Assembly (NCBI GenBank): GCA_013360915.1
Contig: JABWAT010000010.1
Location: 62,001 to 126,000, forward strand
Source: Bacteroidota bacterium
GTDB lineage: Bacteria; Bacteroidota; JABWAT01
DNA: 64,000 bases
Reading direction: 5' to 3'
Numbering within the stretch: position 1 is the stretch's first letter; the number at the start of each line of letters is the position of its first letter. Under the pieces are notes generated by a model. It searched no databases. It saw only the letters and a program-made list of their open reading frames with translations, and had not been told where the DNA came from. The position numbers and the translations under genes are program-made. Of this stretch, positions 43,862 through 53,332 are shown piece by piece.

Positions 43862-43906
43862 AAAGAAAGGTGCAGCCCGGTCGCTCTCTCCGGACAAGTC
43901 ACATGA

Positions 43907-44407
43907 TCAGTCAACCGCGCTTTTGGTTTTAATTCCGTACTTTTTCCGGATGGAATCGACCAGATACTCTGCAACAAAGGCTGCCTGATCAGGTTTGGTT
44001 TTGTGAATGCTGATCATCAGGATGGCATGGTATTGGTGTCTGATTTCCAGATAGCCGGGTTCGGCTGTCTGAATGCGCGTCAGGGTGGAATCACTCCGTT
44101 TCATTTCGGTCGAGATTTTTTCCGGATTCCGTTTATAAATGGGTTCATCCAGAATCTCTGTATTCAGAACCACAAACCAGGGACCTTCCTGTTCCAGTGC
44201 CACCTCGGCTGCCCGCAGCAGAGCCAATTCTTCCACCACTTCTTTCGGGGTATCCACTTTTCCTTTGAACGTAATCCGGAAGGTGGATTCAGTCAGACGG
44301 ATATCACCGAAGCCGGTCTGATCATAGGAGTTGAACGGGTAATAAACCTGCAGACACCCGGTTAAAAGGACTGAAAACCAGACAAGGAAGCCGATGCGTT
44401 TTTTCAT
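43907..44407 (-). CDS. lipoprotein, possibly CC0125/CC1285 type
   Basis: A 166-residue lipoprotein: MKKRIGFLVWFSVLLTGC with the lipid-bearing Cys at 18. The core FRITFKGKVDTPKEVVEELALLRAAEVALEQ resembles, in pieces such as RITFKG and LLRAAEVALEQ, a family of small envelope lipoproteins named after Caulobacter CC0125/CC1285, in which this helix is followed by a beta strand (WFVVLN here). Function unknown. It starts 65 bases after the second efflux permease and could be the last gene of that operon. Confidence 0.65.
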   Translation of the reverse strand: MKKRIGFLVWFSVLLTGCLQVYYPFNSYDQTGFGDIRLTESTFRITFKGKVDTPKEVVEELALLRAAEVALEQEGPWFVVLNTEILDEPIYKRNPEKISTEMKRSDSTLTRIQTAEPGYLEIRHQYHAILMISIHKTKPDQAAFVAEYLVDSIRKKYGIKTKSAVD

Positions 44408-44472
44408 GAGGAATCCCCTTAACAGATCAGCAAATGAAACAACTGGTTGTCTGTCGCCCGCGGAAAAATCGC

Positions 44473-45699
44473 TTATTCGTATCTCAGCGCTTCAACCGGA
44501 TCGAGCCGGGCGGCTTTGACTGCAGGATAGGTTCCGAACAGAATCCCGATTCCACTGGTCACCATCAGACCGATAAACGTCCAGAGCCAGGGGAAATAAG
44601 GTTCCACATCAAGAAGCAGAGCCACCAGGTTTCCGATTCCGATTCCGGCCGCAATGCCTACCAATCCACCCAGCTGACACAGGATGATCGCTTCAGAAAT
44701 AAATTGTATCCAGATGGAAGAACGAGTAGCTCCGATGGCTTTTCTGATCCCGATTTCACGGGTTCGCTCGGTGACGGAAACCAGCATGATATTCATGATT
44801 CCCACACCTGCCGCCAGCAGTGCAATCAGAGAAATTCCCGCCGCAGCAATTTTGAAAGTCAGTGTGAAGGAGTTGAATTGTTCGATGAGAGAATCGTTGC
44901 TGAACAGGGAAAAATCATTTTCCAGACCTGGTTCCACCCGTCGCACTGCACGCAGAATCGAGTAAACTTCGTCCACCGTCGCTTCCATCTGTTCAGTCGA
45001 GGCCGCCATCACGGTCAGGTGAATGTCCTGGTGGTCAAAGCCGGTGATTTTAAGCAGGCTGGTAATCGGAATCACCATGAGGTTGTCCATGCTCTGCCCA
45101 AAACTCTCACCACGCGGAACCATAAGCCCCACCACCGAGAACACCATTCCGCGGTAACGGACGGTCTGGCCGATGGGATTGGTATTGGGAAACAGGATGG
45201 AGGCAATGTCCTTTCCAAGAACAGCCACGGGCCGGTCAAAGGTCACATCGTCTTCGGTGATAGACCGTCCTTCACCGATCTCATAGCCGTTATTCGGGAA
45301 AAAGGCATAATCACCACCGGCAACCTGAACACCTGGCTTGGTCTGATCAAAATCAGATTTGATCATATACCCAAAACTCCAGGCCTCAATTCCAACATAC
45401 TTGGGAAGGGTGGCCCGTTCTTTTACGGCCATGCAATGTTCATACGTCAACGGCCTGCGCTTACGGGTTTCGCGGTTGTTGGTATTGATTCCCGCATCGG
45501 TCCGCTGAATCTGGAACGTATTGGTTCCCAACTGGGTGAGACCCGTTTCCACCGATTGCTGCAACACGCCCAGCGCCGTCATCACGGCAATGATACTGAT
45601 TACCCCCACCGCCATGCCGATCAGCGTCAGGATGCTGCGCAGCCGGTTCGCCCGGATGGAATCCATGGCCAGTCTGAAAAGTTCACCCAGATTCATCAT
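44473..45699 (-). CDS. MacB/FtsX-type ABC permease (second of two)
   Basis: A 408-residue permease with the MacB layout: one N-terminal helix (LRSILTLIGMAVGVISIIAV), a large periplasmic domain of about 230 residues, and three C-terminal helices with the FtsX motif TERTREIGIRKAIGATRSSI near the first. It ends AARLDPVEALRYE, the standard tail of this family. There is no fused ATPase, unlike E. coli MacB. It overlaps the upstream permease gene by four bases. The pair of similar but clearly different permeases suggests a heterodimer. Confidence 0.9.
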   Translation of the reverse strand: MMNLGELFRLAMDSIRANRLRSILTLIGMAVGVISIIAVMTALGVLQQSVETGLTQLGTNTFQIQRTDAGINTNNRETRKRRPLTYEHCMAVKERATLPKYVGIEAWSFGYMIKSDFDQTKPGVQVAGGDYAFFPNNGYEIGEGRSITEDDVTFDRPVAVLGKDIASILFPNTNPIGQTVRYRGMVFSVVGLMVPRGESFGQSMDNLMVIPITSLLKITGFDHQDIHLTVMAASTEQMEATVDEVYSILRAVRRVEPGLENDFSLFSNDSLIEQFNSFTLTFKIAAAGISLIALLAAGVGIMNIMLVSVTERTREIGIRKAIGATRSSIWIQFISEAIILCQLGGLVGIAAGIGIGNLVALLLDVEPYFPWLWTFIGLMVTSGIGILFGTYPAVKAARLDPVEALRYE

Positions 45700-46925
45700 T
45701 CGTACCTCAGCGCTTCAATGGGATCCTGTTTGGCTGCCGCGTTGGCCGGCAGGTAGCCGGCAATCAGACCCACCAGCAGGGAGAGAATGATGGAAATAAG
45801 AATCACATCCAGTGGCATCTGAGCCACAAAGAAGGAGTCAATCACAAACTTAAGCACCGCCGACAGAGCCAGTCCGATCAGTCCGCCCAAAGAACTGATG
45901 GTCATGGCCTCAATGAGAAACTGAGCAAGCACCATCCGGCGGGTGGCCCCGAGTGCCTTTCGGATACCGATTTCTCGGGTCCGTTCTTTCACCGACACAA
46001 ACATGATGTTCATGACCCCGATCATTCCCACAATCAGGGAAAGTGAGGTGATAAAGATGCCGACTCCGTAAATGCCCGCCGAGATTCCATCCAACTGCTG
46101 TTTGAAAGCTTCCTGCTGGTTGATGGCGAAATTGGGTTCCTCACCCGGGCCGAGTCGTCTGAGCCGGCTCAGGATCAGGGTCAGTTCCTCCTTGGCATCC
46201 TCAACAACCGCCGCACTGGTTACCTTCACAGCAATCTGAATTCCGCGGCGGATTCCAAAATATTTTTTGAAGGTGTTAAACGGCACCATCACCTGGTTGT
46301 CGCGGCTGAAAACACCCAGGAATTTTCCCTGCCGGGCCAGAACACCAATGACGGTATAAGGTCGGTTCTGTAAAATGACTTTCTGCCCGATGGCCGATTC
46401 ACCCGGGAAAAGTGACTTTTCAACATCGGCTCCGAGAACAATCACATCGCGGGCAGCATCATTTTCGGCAGTGGTGATGAAACGTCCCTCCGCTATATCG
46501 GACCCCGATATTTTGAGTTCATCTTCCACCACTCCCATCACGGCCAGACCAGAGACACTGTTTTCGTTACGTCTGATCTCGCTGCCCGTAAAGGCACGGG
46601 GAACCACATACATGGCAAAACGGGATTGTTCCCTGATGGCGTCGGTGTATTCTTCTTTCAGCTCGGGACGGTTTCTGTATACCCAGAACTCATCGTTGTT
46701 GATAAACCAGGGGAATTTCTGAACGTAAAGCACATCATTACCAATCATGGTAAGCGTCGACTGGAACGCATTGTCGATCCCGCTCATCATCATGTTCATG
46801 CTTGTTACCGATACAATACCGATGATGATACCGAGCGTCGTCAGAAGCGACCGCAGTTTGTTGGCCCGGATGCTTTGCATGGCAATCCGGACACTTTCCC
46901 AGGTCTGAATGAGAAATCGTTTCAT
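45696..46925 (-). CDS. MacB/FtsX-type ABC permease (first of two)
   Basis: A 409-residue permease built like its downstream neighbour: LRSLLTTLGIIIGIVSVTSM, a periplasmic domain, KERTREIGIRKALGATRRMV in the FtsX domain and the tail AAAKQDPIEALRYE. The two share the family motifs but differ strongly in the periplasmic part, so they look like an old duplication. The gene starts four bases after the ATPase gene. Together with ATPase, adaptor and TolC it should form a MacAB-TolC-like tripartite pump for large or lipophilic compounds; the substrate is unknown. Confidence 0.9.
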   Translation of the reverse strand: MKRFLIQTWESVRIAMQSIRANKLRSLLTTLGIIIGIVSVTSMNMMMSGIDNAFQSTLTMIGNDVLYVQKFPWFINNDEFWVYRNRPELKEEYTDAIREQSRFAMYVVPRAFTGSEIRRNENSVSGLAVMGVVEDELKISGSDIAEGRFITTAENDAARDVIVLGADVEKSLFPGESAIGQKVILQNRPYTVIGVLARQGKFLGVFSRDNQVMVPFNTFKKYFGIRRGIQIAVKVTSAAVVEDAKEELTLILSRLRRLGPGEEPNFAINQQEAFKQQLDGISAGIYGVGIFITSLSLIVGMIGVMNIMFVSVKERTREIGIRKALGATRRMVLAQFLIEAMTISSLGGLIGLALSAVLKFVIDSFFVAQMPLDVILISIILSLLVGLIAGYLPANAAAKQDPIEALRYE

Positions 46926-46929
46926 ACCG

Positions 46930-47658
46930 TCAGGCCGGAATGGCTTCGGACGCTTTGCTGACCGGTATCTGGGTCTGATCAGACTCGATATGGCCGTCGC
47001 GCAGACGGATCACCCGCCGTGCATGACGCGCAATGTCTTCTTCGTGGGTCACCACAATAATGGTGTTCCCTTTCCGGTACAATTCTTCGAACAGCTGCAT
47101 GATTTCTTCACCGGTCCGTGTATCGAGGGCACCGGTGGGTTCATCGGCCAGAATAATGGAAGGTTCAGTGACCAGTGCCCGGGCAATGGCCACCCGCTGC
47201 CGCTGACCACCCGACAATTCGTTGGGCTTATGATGCATCCGGTCGGCCAGTCCCACACTTTCCAGTGCATGAATGGCCCGTTCCCGCCTCTCTGAAGATG
47301 AATATCCCCCATAAATCAAGGGAAGCTCCACATTGTGCAATGCATTCGAGCGGGGAAGCAGATTAAACGTCTGAAACACAAATCCGATCTCTTTGTTACG
47401 GATCCGTGCCAGCTCATTATCACTCATGGCCGACACGTCCTCTCCCTTAAAGAGATAAGTGCCCGAGGTTGGAGTGTCCAGACAGCCGAACATGTTCATC
47501 AGGGTGGACTTCCCCGAACCGGAAGGGCCCATGACAGCCACATATTCGTTTTTTCCGATGGCGAGACTGACCCCACGGAGTGCATGCACTTCCTGTGTAC
47601 CCATGATGTACACCTTGGTCATGTTCTCGATGTAAATAAGTTGGTTTTCTGGTGACAT
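46930..47658 (-). CDS. MacB-type ABC transporter ATPase
   Basis: A 242-residue ATPase of the LolD/MacB group with every catalytic motif: Walker [10 protein letters not shown] (44-52), the Q-loop [11 protein letters not shown], signature [15 protein letters not shown], Walker [12 protein letters not shown] and the switch His in VVTHE. I chose the ATG at 47658, six bases after GGAGG; the open frame upstream has no ATPase similarity. It lies two bases after the adaptor gene and four before the first permease. It supplies energy to the tandem permeases. Confidence 0.93.
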   Translation of the reverse strand: MSPENQLIYIENMTKVYIMGTQEVHALRGVSLAIGKNEYVAVMGPSGSGKSTLMNMFGCLDTPTSGTYLFKGEDVSAMSDNELARIRNKEIGFVFQTFNLLPRSNALHNVELPLIYGGYSSSERRERAIHALESVGLADRMHHKPNELSGGQRQRVAIARALVTEPSIILADEPTGALDTRTGEEIMQLFEELYRKGNTIIVVTHEEDIARHARRVIRLRDGHIESDQTQIPVSKASEAIPA

Positions 47659-47659
47659 A

Positions 47660-48937
47660 TCAGTCCTCCGATTCCTCTTTGGCTTCTCCGCCGGCTTTCT
47701 TCTTCTCAGTATCCTCGATCCGGACCTTTGTCCCGTTCTGAAGGTCTTTCGAAATGGCACGGTAACTACCAGAAACCACCTGTTCAGCACCCGTCAGCCC
47801 CGATTTAATTTCGATGTAACGGTCGTCGCTGATGCCGGTTTCCACCACCACTGAACGGGCTTTGCCACTATCGGCCACAAAGACCAGTTTCGGCGGTGTT
47901 TTCAAAAGGGAAGATTTGGCCGATTTCTGAGCATCAGGTTTTGGCTGAGGAGCCTCCTCATCCTTGCCACCTTCGGGCTTCATGGCCAGCTGATCACGAC
48001 GAATGGTTACCGACTGGATCGGCACACTGAGTGCATTGACCACACGGTCTGTTTCAATATCGGCTGTGGCCGACATGCCGCTGCGGAACAGGTTGGATTC
48101 ATCAATCAGCAGAATGGTGACCGGGAAGTTGGTCACCTGCTCCTGAGTTCCCAATCCGGTGGTGACCGGTGAGTGAGCAATTTCCTTCACGATACCATTG
48201 AACGTTTTGCCTTTGATGGCATCCACCGAAATACGGGCGGTATCTCCGAGCGACACATTCACCACATCATTTTCATTGACATCCACCTTCACTTCCATCC
48301 GGCTGAAATCGGCGATCCGCATCATTTCCGTTCCCGAAAACTGACTGGTTCCCACCACGCGCTCGCCTTCTTCAACCGACAGCGAGGATACAATACCGGT
48401 AATGGGGGCCACTACCCGGGTTTTCCTCAGGCTTTCCTGAGCCTGCTCAAGGTTCGACTTTGTTCGTTGCAGATCCGACTCGGCCACCTGCATAGAAACA
48501 CGTACTTGTTCAATTTCAGAATCGGAAACCAGGTTTTTCTTGTGAAGGCCGTCAATCCGTTCAAATTCCTTTTTGGCCTTTTCATACTGAGAAGTCACCG
48601 CTTGTAAAGCCGCCTGACTCTGGTCGACCTGGAACTGATAAATGTCAGGTCTGATTTCGGCCAGAAAATCCCCTTTTCTGACTTCCTGACCTTCTTTAAC
48701 CGCCAAACGGACCACCTCACCGGAAACATCGGGAGACATCTTGACTTCCAGTTCAGGATAAATTTTTCCCGAAGCGGTCACCACCTGGGTAATGGTTCGT
48801 TTTTGTACCGGTTCAACCGTCACGGTCATTCCCTTGTCTTCTTTGCCGAACAGGGCAAAGCCGATTACGACACCGAGAACGATGACAATAAGCGAAATAA
48901 CAATAATTGCTTTTTTTCTGGATTTGGTCTGAGCCAT
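47660..48937 (-). CDS. macA: periplasmic adaptor (MacA/HlyD family)
   Basis: A 425-residue membrane fusion protein. The N-terminal membrane anchor ([20 protein letters not shown]) is followed by a lipoyl-like domain ([36 protein letters not shown]), a helical hairpin at about 100-190 ([20 protein letters not shown]), the second lipoyl half ([20 protein letters not shown]) and beta-barrel domains. An acidic, Lys-rich insertion at about 320-345 and an acidic tail ([14 protein letters not shown]) flank the final domain. It links the permeases to TolC across the periplasm. Confidence 0.9.
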   Translation of the reverse strand: MAQTKSRKKAIIVISLIVIVLGVVIGFALFGKEDKGMTVTVEPVQKRTITQVVTASGKIYPELEVKMSPDVSGEVVRLAVKEGQEVRKGDFLAEIRPDIYQFQVDQSQAALQAVTSQYEKAKKEFERIDGLHKKNLVSDSEIEQVRVSMQVAESDLQRTKSNLEQAQESLRKTRVVAPITGIVSSLSVEEGERVVGTSQFSGTEMMRIADFSRMEVKVDVNENDVVNVSLGDTARISVDAIKGKTFNGIVKEIAHSPVTTGLGTQEQVTNFPVTILLIDESNLFRSGMSATADIETDRVVNALSVPIQSVTIRRDQLAMKPEGGKDEEAPQPKPDAQKSAKSSLLKTPPKLVFVADSGKARSVVVETGISDDRYIEIKSGLTGAEQVVSGSYRAISKDLQNGTKVRIEDTEKKKAGGEAKEESED

Positions 48938-48952
48938 GGAATGATGCCTCTT

Positions 48953-50293
48953 TTATCGGATGGTGATGTAATCTTCAGGTTTCAGGCTGCCAATGTAGAA
49001 GTCCAGTACTTTCTTCTGGAATTCATACTGATACTTGGCCTGTGTGGCCAGACTGGCCGCATTGGTAAAATCTTTGACCGCATTGGCCAACTCAACATAC
49101 GTTCCTGCACCCAGATTGTACCGTTCCTGTGCGGTTTCACGCAGCAGCGAGGCCGCCTTGAACTGATCCTGGGTGACTTCATAGGATTTTTTATAAGACA
49201 GATAATCGAGATAGGCCTGCTTGACACTGACCTGAATGGACCGTTCCAGGCTGGAGAGGTCATACTCAGCATTCCGCAGATTGGTGGTGGCCTGATGAAC
49301 GAAATAGTTGGTCTGGAACCGGTCAAAAATCGGGATGGACAGGTTCAGGGAAACCCGGTAACTGCGCAGGTCGGTCAGCTGATCGCCCACAGAAAGTTTG
49401 TTCACACTTGGCGATACTCCGTTCGCACCCCAGCTCCATGACAGATCCAACGACGGCATGTATCCGGTCCAGGCCTGCCAGACTGCATTTTGTCTCGATT
49501 TGATAGCCAGTTTCGATGCTGCCAGATCGGGCCGCTGACGAAATGCAGCTTCAATCAGGGATGGAAGGTCGTAATTCGTTTCTTTCCCGGCGCCCAGATC
49601 GGGTACCACAATGTCATACTCCTGAGTCGGATCCAATGCCAGAATCGATACCAGCTGGCTTTTACCGATGGCCACATTTTTCTCGGCATTAATGACATCC
49701 AGTTCAGCATTCGATTTCAGGTACTGCTGATTGTACAAGTCAATCTGAGGGCGGGACCCCAACCGGGTCATTTCGGAAATTTTCTTCAGCTGTTCTTCCT
49801 GATACACCAGATTTTCACGGGCAATCTTCAGCAGTTCCATCCGCTGAAGCACCACCAGAAAGTTCGAGGTGACATCCAGAATGGTGCTTTGTGCCGAGCG
49901 GGCAAAAGTATTGGTGGCAATTTCCAGATTGTACTCTGACTGCTCATACCCTTTCCAGTCAGAAAGGCCGTTGAACAGATTCCAGTTGGCCGAGAGACCC
50001 CAGTTATATGAACGGGACTCGATTTCCTGAATCGGAAAAACCGGACTGACATATTGTGATCCGTTGTTGTAAGTCCAACCGATTCCGGCATTGACCGACG
50101 GGAGGAACGCGCCGGTGGCCCGAAGGTAATCGGCTTTGGCCAGGCCCACGTTCTGCCGGATCTTCTGAAGATCGGGGTTGTTATCAATAGCAAGCTGAAC
50201 CGCCTGCTGTAAGGTCAGTTTCCGGGCAGATTGGGCATGTGCACTCGAAAGGAGTCCAAGGCTGGCAATCAGAACGGTGAGCAAAAACCGCAT
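48953..50293 (-). CDS. tolC: TolC family outer-membrane channel
   Basis: A 446-residue outer-membrane efflux protein. The signal peptide is MRFLLTVLIASLGLLSSAHAQ. Two repeats of the outer-membrane-factor domain follow, with LTLQQAVQLAIDNNPDLQKI at the first helix, SARSTILDVTSNFLV-like barrel and tunnel segments, and AAFRQRPDLAASKLAIKSRQ opening the second repeat. I chose the ATG at 50293, four bases after GGAGA. It is the first gene of the tolC-macA-ATPase-permease-permease operon; macA follows after 15 bases. Confidence 0.9.
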   Translation of the reverse strand: MRFLLTVLIASLGLLSSAHAQSARKLTLQQAVQLAIDNNPDLQKIRQNVGLAKADYLRATGAFLPSVNAGIGWTYNNGSQYVSPVFPIQEIESRSYNWGLSANWNLFNGLSDWKGYEQSEYNLEIATNTFARSAQSTILDVTSNFLVVLQRMELLKIARENLVYQEEQLKKISEMTRLGSRPQIDLYNQQYLKSNAELDVINAEKNVAIGKSQLVSILALDPTQEYDIVVPDLGAGKETNYDLPSLIEAAFRQRPDLAASKLAIKSRQNAVWQAWTGYMPSLDLSWSWGANGVSPSVNKLSVGDQLTDLRSYRVSLNLSIPIFDRFQTNYFVHQATTNLRNAEYDLSSLERSIQVSVKQAYLDYLSYKKSYEVTQDQFKAASLLRETAQERYNLGAGTYVELANAVKDFTNAASLATQAKYQYEFQKKVLDFYIGSLKPEDYITIR

Positions 50294-50376
50294 ACTTTCT
50301 CCAGGTTTTAAATTCTGTTGTGTTCCCGTTAAACGAAAAACCATTGGCTTTGTTTCGGCTGTTCAGACCCATTCCG

Positions 50377-50388
50377 GGTTCACGAACC
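50377..50388. promoter_or_regulatory. palindromic site between tolC and fabI
   Basis: GGTTCACGAACC has five-base arms around a two-base centre. It lies in the 185-base divergent region, 84 bases upstream of tolC and 91 upstream of fabI. The arm GGTTCAC is the same half-site as the dyad before the DUF5714 gene. A possible operator for either operon. Confidence 0.35.
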
Positions 50389-50478
50389 GAAAATCGGGTA
50401 CTTTTCGGGTGAAATTTTTATTATCATCGCAGAAAAGACAAGATAATGTAACCGTTAACCAATTGTAAGGATTTCACT

Positions 50479-51309
50479 ATGTCATCAACCGGTCATGGCC
50501 TGCTGAAAGGTAAAAAGGGAATTGTTTTTGGCCCGCTGAATGAAGAAAGCATCGGCTGGAAGATTGCGGAAGCCATCTACCGCGAAGGTGGTAAACTCGC
50601 CATTTCAAACGTGGCCACTGCTCTGAAGCTTGGCAACACCGCCGCTTTGGCCGAGAAATGCGGCAATGCTCCCCTGCTCATCGCCGATGCAACCAGTGAT
50701 GAGGATCTGGCAAAACTTTACAAGGACCTGAAAGCTGAAATCGGAAAAGCCGACTTTATCGTCCATTCCATCGGGATGAGTGTGAACATCCGGAAAAACA
50801 TTCCGTACGAATCGACCAACTATGCTTTTTACTCCAAGGCCATGGAAGTCTCCGCCATCTCTCTCCACAAAGTCATCCGGCATGCCCTCGATGCCGATGC
50901 CATCAATGACGGAGCCAGCGTGGTGGGACTCAGCTACATTGGTGCCCAGCGCATCTTCTCCAAGTATAATGATATGAATGATGCCAAGGCCCTGCTCGAA
51001 TCCATTGCCCGTAACTTTGGAAGCCATCTCGGAAGTCGGGGCATCCGGGTGAACACCGTTTCTCAATCCCCAACCAAGACCAGTGCCGGAACCGGTATTG
51101 CCGGCTTTGATGCCATGTATGAATTTGCTCAGTTGGTGTCTCCGCTTGGCAACGCCACCGCAGAGGAATGTGCCGATTACGTGGTATCTCTGCTTTCCGA
51201 CTTCACAAAAAAGGTGACCATGCAGAATCTGTTCCACGATGGTGGATTCAGCAGCATGGGCATTTCGGACAAATTGTTCGAAGTGCTGGAAAAAGGCATG
51301 AAGAGCTGA
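50479..51309 (+). CDS. fabI: enoyl-[acyl-carrier-protein] reductase
   Basis: A 276-residue FabI, the last reductase of the fatty-acid elongation cycle. It shows the FabI nucleotide start LLKGKKGIVFG and NEESIGWKIA in place of the usual SDR glycine motif, HSIGM at 96-100, and the catalytic Tyr153, Tyr163 and Lys170 with the exact FabI spacing (Y-x9-Y-x6-K). The later TSAGTGIAGF matches the substrate loop region, normally TLAASGI-like. AAGGA stands seven bases before the ATG. The gene is followed within a few bases by a strong terminator, so it is monocistronic. Confidence 0.92.
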   Translation: MSSTGHGLLKGKKGIVFGPLNEESIGWKIAEAIYREGGKLAISNVATALKLGNTAALAEKCGNAPLLIADATSDEDLAKLYKDLKAEIGKADFIVHSIGMSVNIRKNIPYESTNYAFYSKAMEVSAISLHKVIRHALDADAINDGASVVGLSYIGAQRIFSKYNDMNDAKALLESIARNFGSHLGSRGIRVNTVSQSPTKTSAGTGIAGFDAMYEFAQLVSPLGNATAEECADYVVSLLSDFTKKVTMQNLFHDGGFSSMGISDKLFEVLEKGMKS

Positions 51310-51312
51310 ATG

Positions 51313-51340
51313 AAAGGGGACTCCGGTCCCCTTTTTTTTT
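51313..51340 (+). terminator. rho-independent terminator after fabI
   Basis: A nine-base stem AAAGGGGAC / GTCCCCTTT with loop TCCG is followed by a run of T to 51340. The stop codon of the opposing acyl-CoA synthetase gene lies in the T run. On the minus strand the hairpin lacks a good T tract, so it mainly serves fabI. Confidence 0.93.
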
Positions 51341-52967
51341 ATCTGAACTGAGTGGTTTTCCACGCTGAAAACCGGTCTTTCACCTTTCCGCGCTGATACT
51401 TACCTGTCGATGTTACGGGTAATTCGTCGGTAAATACCACCACTTTGGGACATTTTGAAGCCGGTAAGTGGGCCCGGCAGAAGGCAATCACGGCTTCTTC
51501 CGTCAGGTCCGGTGCCGAGCGGATGACCATGGCACCCACTTCCTCGCCATACCAGTCGTTATCGAACCCGATGGCCAGTCCGGCTTTGACTCCAGGACAT
51601 TGATTGATCACTTCATCAATTTCCAGCGGTGAAAGATTGACCCCGCCACGGATGATCAGTTCTTTAAACCGGCCGGTGATGAAAAACCAGGTCCTTCCCC
51701 CTCCATCGGTTAACCGGAACCCCTCATCACCCGACCGGAACCAGCCGTGGGTGAACGCTTTATCGGTGGCCTCGGTATTCTGATCATAACCGTTCATCAC
51801 GTTATGACCTCTGATCACAATTTCCCCTCGGATGCCATCGGCCACCGGCTCTCCGCTATCGGTCTGTATATCCATATCGTTGCAGGGCAGCGGAACCCCG
51901 ATACTGGGGAATCCGTGTGCAGACAGCCAGTGGTGACGGGTTTCCCGATCGGTATCAATGGGAATGAAACAGGAATAGCAGGTGGTCTCAGATAAGCCGT
52001 ATCCGTGAATGAGCGGAATGCCAAAACGATTTTCCGTTTTCATGGCCAGATCCACCGTCAGCGGACCCGCCCCGCAAATAACATGTCGCAGTGCGGTTCC
52101 CGCAAAGGAATCGGGTGGTGCGGCCTCGCATAAATATTGAAGAAGCGTGGGAACCACCGAGGTCACCGTGATGCCGGCCGACCGGATGACAGACACCATT
52201 CCATCGGGAGAAAATTTCTGCATCATGGAAATCCGTGCACCGGCCACCAGCGGGGTCACATGGGTTACAACCGTGCCGTTCACGTGGTGGACTGGTAATA
52301 CACAGAGCAGATGATCGTTTTCGGAGAGCCGGTGCCACCGGGCAATCTCAAACGAATCCACCAGCAACTGATACTGACTCAGGACCACACCCTTGGGTGC
52401 TCCGGTTGTCCCGCTAGTATATACAATCAGTGCTTCATGGTTCAGTAACGAAACTGCCGGGTCTGCCTTCCACTCAGGTCCGGAAACGGACATGACCTCT
52501 CTGGAAGAGACAACTTTCCGTCCGCCTGCCATCGGACCAACCCGATCCATTTCCTCATCCAGCACCATGATCACTCCGGGATCACCCTGTGTCAGAATCG
52601 TCTTCAGGCGCTGATTGTCTTCGCCCATGTTCAGCGGAATCACGCACGCCCCCAGTTTCCATGCGGCAAAATAGGTCAGAATCACCGCCGGATGGTTGGC
52701 TCCGGCCGTGGCAATCCGCCCGCCGGTTTTCACTCCGGCCGCAGACAGGAAACCCGCCAGCCGGTTCACGTGGGAATCAAATCCGGACCAGGACCAGGAC
52801 TGCACTGCCTTCTCGCGCTGGTACCAGGTATAGAAGGGCTCGCCTCCCTTTTTTCCGGCCCACTCAGACAGCACGGCCCCGATTGAAGTTACGCGAACCA
52901 TGGACTCTGAGGCAGGGACTTTTGCGGTGGACCTCCCGTTCATTATCCGCACTTCCAGATCAGACAT
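51339..52967 (-). CDS. AMP-binding acyl-CoA synthetase/ligase
   Basis: A 542-residue adenylate-forming enzyme. The ATP loop YTSGTTGAPKGVVLS, the A5 motif GYGLSETTCYS, the A7 motif FRSGDEGF, FKELIIRGGVNLSPLEID and the C-terminal catalytic Lys in STGKYQRGK are all present, so it is probably active. It activates a carboxylic acid, most likely a fatty acid, with CoA or a carrier as acceptor. A perfect Shine-Dalgarno AAAGGAGGT at 52974-52982 stands six bases before the ATG, the strongest ribosome site seen in the window. The substrate is not determinable. It faces fabI tail to tail. Confidence 0.88.
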   Translation of the reverse strand: MSDLEVRIMNGRSTAKVPASESMVRVTSIGAVLSEWAGKKGGEPFYTWYQREKAVQSWSWSGFDSHVNRLAGFLSAAGVKTGGRIATAGANHPAVILTYFAAWKLGACVIPLNMGEDNQRLKTILTQGDPGVIMVLDEEMDRVGPMAGGRKVVSSREVMSVSGPEWKADPAVSLLNHEALIVYTSGTTGAPKGVVLSQYQLLVDSFEIARWHRLSENDHLLCVLPVHHVNGTVVTHVTPLVAGARISMMQKFSPDGMVSVIRSAGITVTSVVPTLLQYLCEAAPPDSFAGTALRHVICGAGPLTVDLAMKTENRFGIPLIHGYGLSETTCYSCFIPIDTDRETRHHWLSAHGFPSIGVPLPCNDMDIQTDSGEPVADGIRGEIVIRGHNVMNGYDQNTEATDKAFTHGWFRSGDEGFRLTDGGGRTWFFITGRFKELIIRGGVNLSPLEIDEVINQCPGVKAGLAIGFDNDWYGEEVGAMVIRSAPDLTEEAVIAFCRAHLPASKCPKVVVFTDELPVTSTGKYQRGKVKDRFSAWKTTQFR

Positions 52968-53332
52968 GACTCAACCTCCTTTCGGACGAAGATAGAAGCA
53001 CCGGATGATCCTGTAAAAAATCCCCCTCCTGAATTCCGTCCAAAATGCAGGACAAAATTTCACCAGACGGCCGGTTATCCGCAGAATTTTCTGAAACCGT
53101 CCATATTTTGTGGCTTCTGTCCGGATCAGATCCCAGCAGCCGAATACTTAAACTATTAAAGTCAGACACCACAGAAAAACCCTTCCACCCGGCATGGTTT
53201 GTTCCGAACAGCCTATGTAATTTAAGTTTCATGGCGATAAAAATTAATTTGTAAGGCAAGCGATTTGACAACTTGACGACAGAAGACGAAATTTACTTTT
53301 TGAGGGAAGACCCCCGTTTTTAGGAGTCTGTT
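52968..53332. other. 365-base intergenic region between the synthetase and gltB
   Basis: Besides the synthetase ribosome site, no credible gene lies here; short open frames on both strands lack family features. The right end should hold the gltB promoter. A perfect -35-like TTGACA is at 53265-53270 and TTTACT at 53292-53297, but their 21-base spacing is too long for a standard pair. TAGGAG at 53321-53326 is the gltB ribosome site. Confidence 0.5.

Noticed and set aside
44434-45756. Long open frame antisense to the efflux permease gene
   Set aside because: Its translation is low-complexity, rich in His, Gln and Arg; the opposite strand encodes a clear FtsX permease.
52960-53271. 103-codon open frame on the minus strand upstream of the synthetase
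   Set aside because: It overlaps the synthetase start and its perfect ribosome site and shows no domain; weak evidence for a gene.
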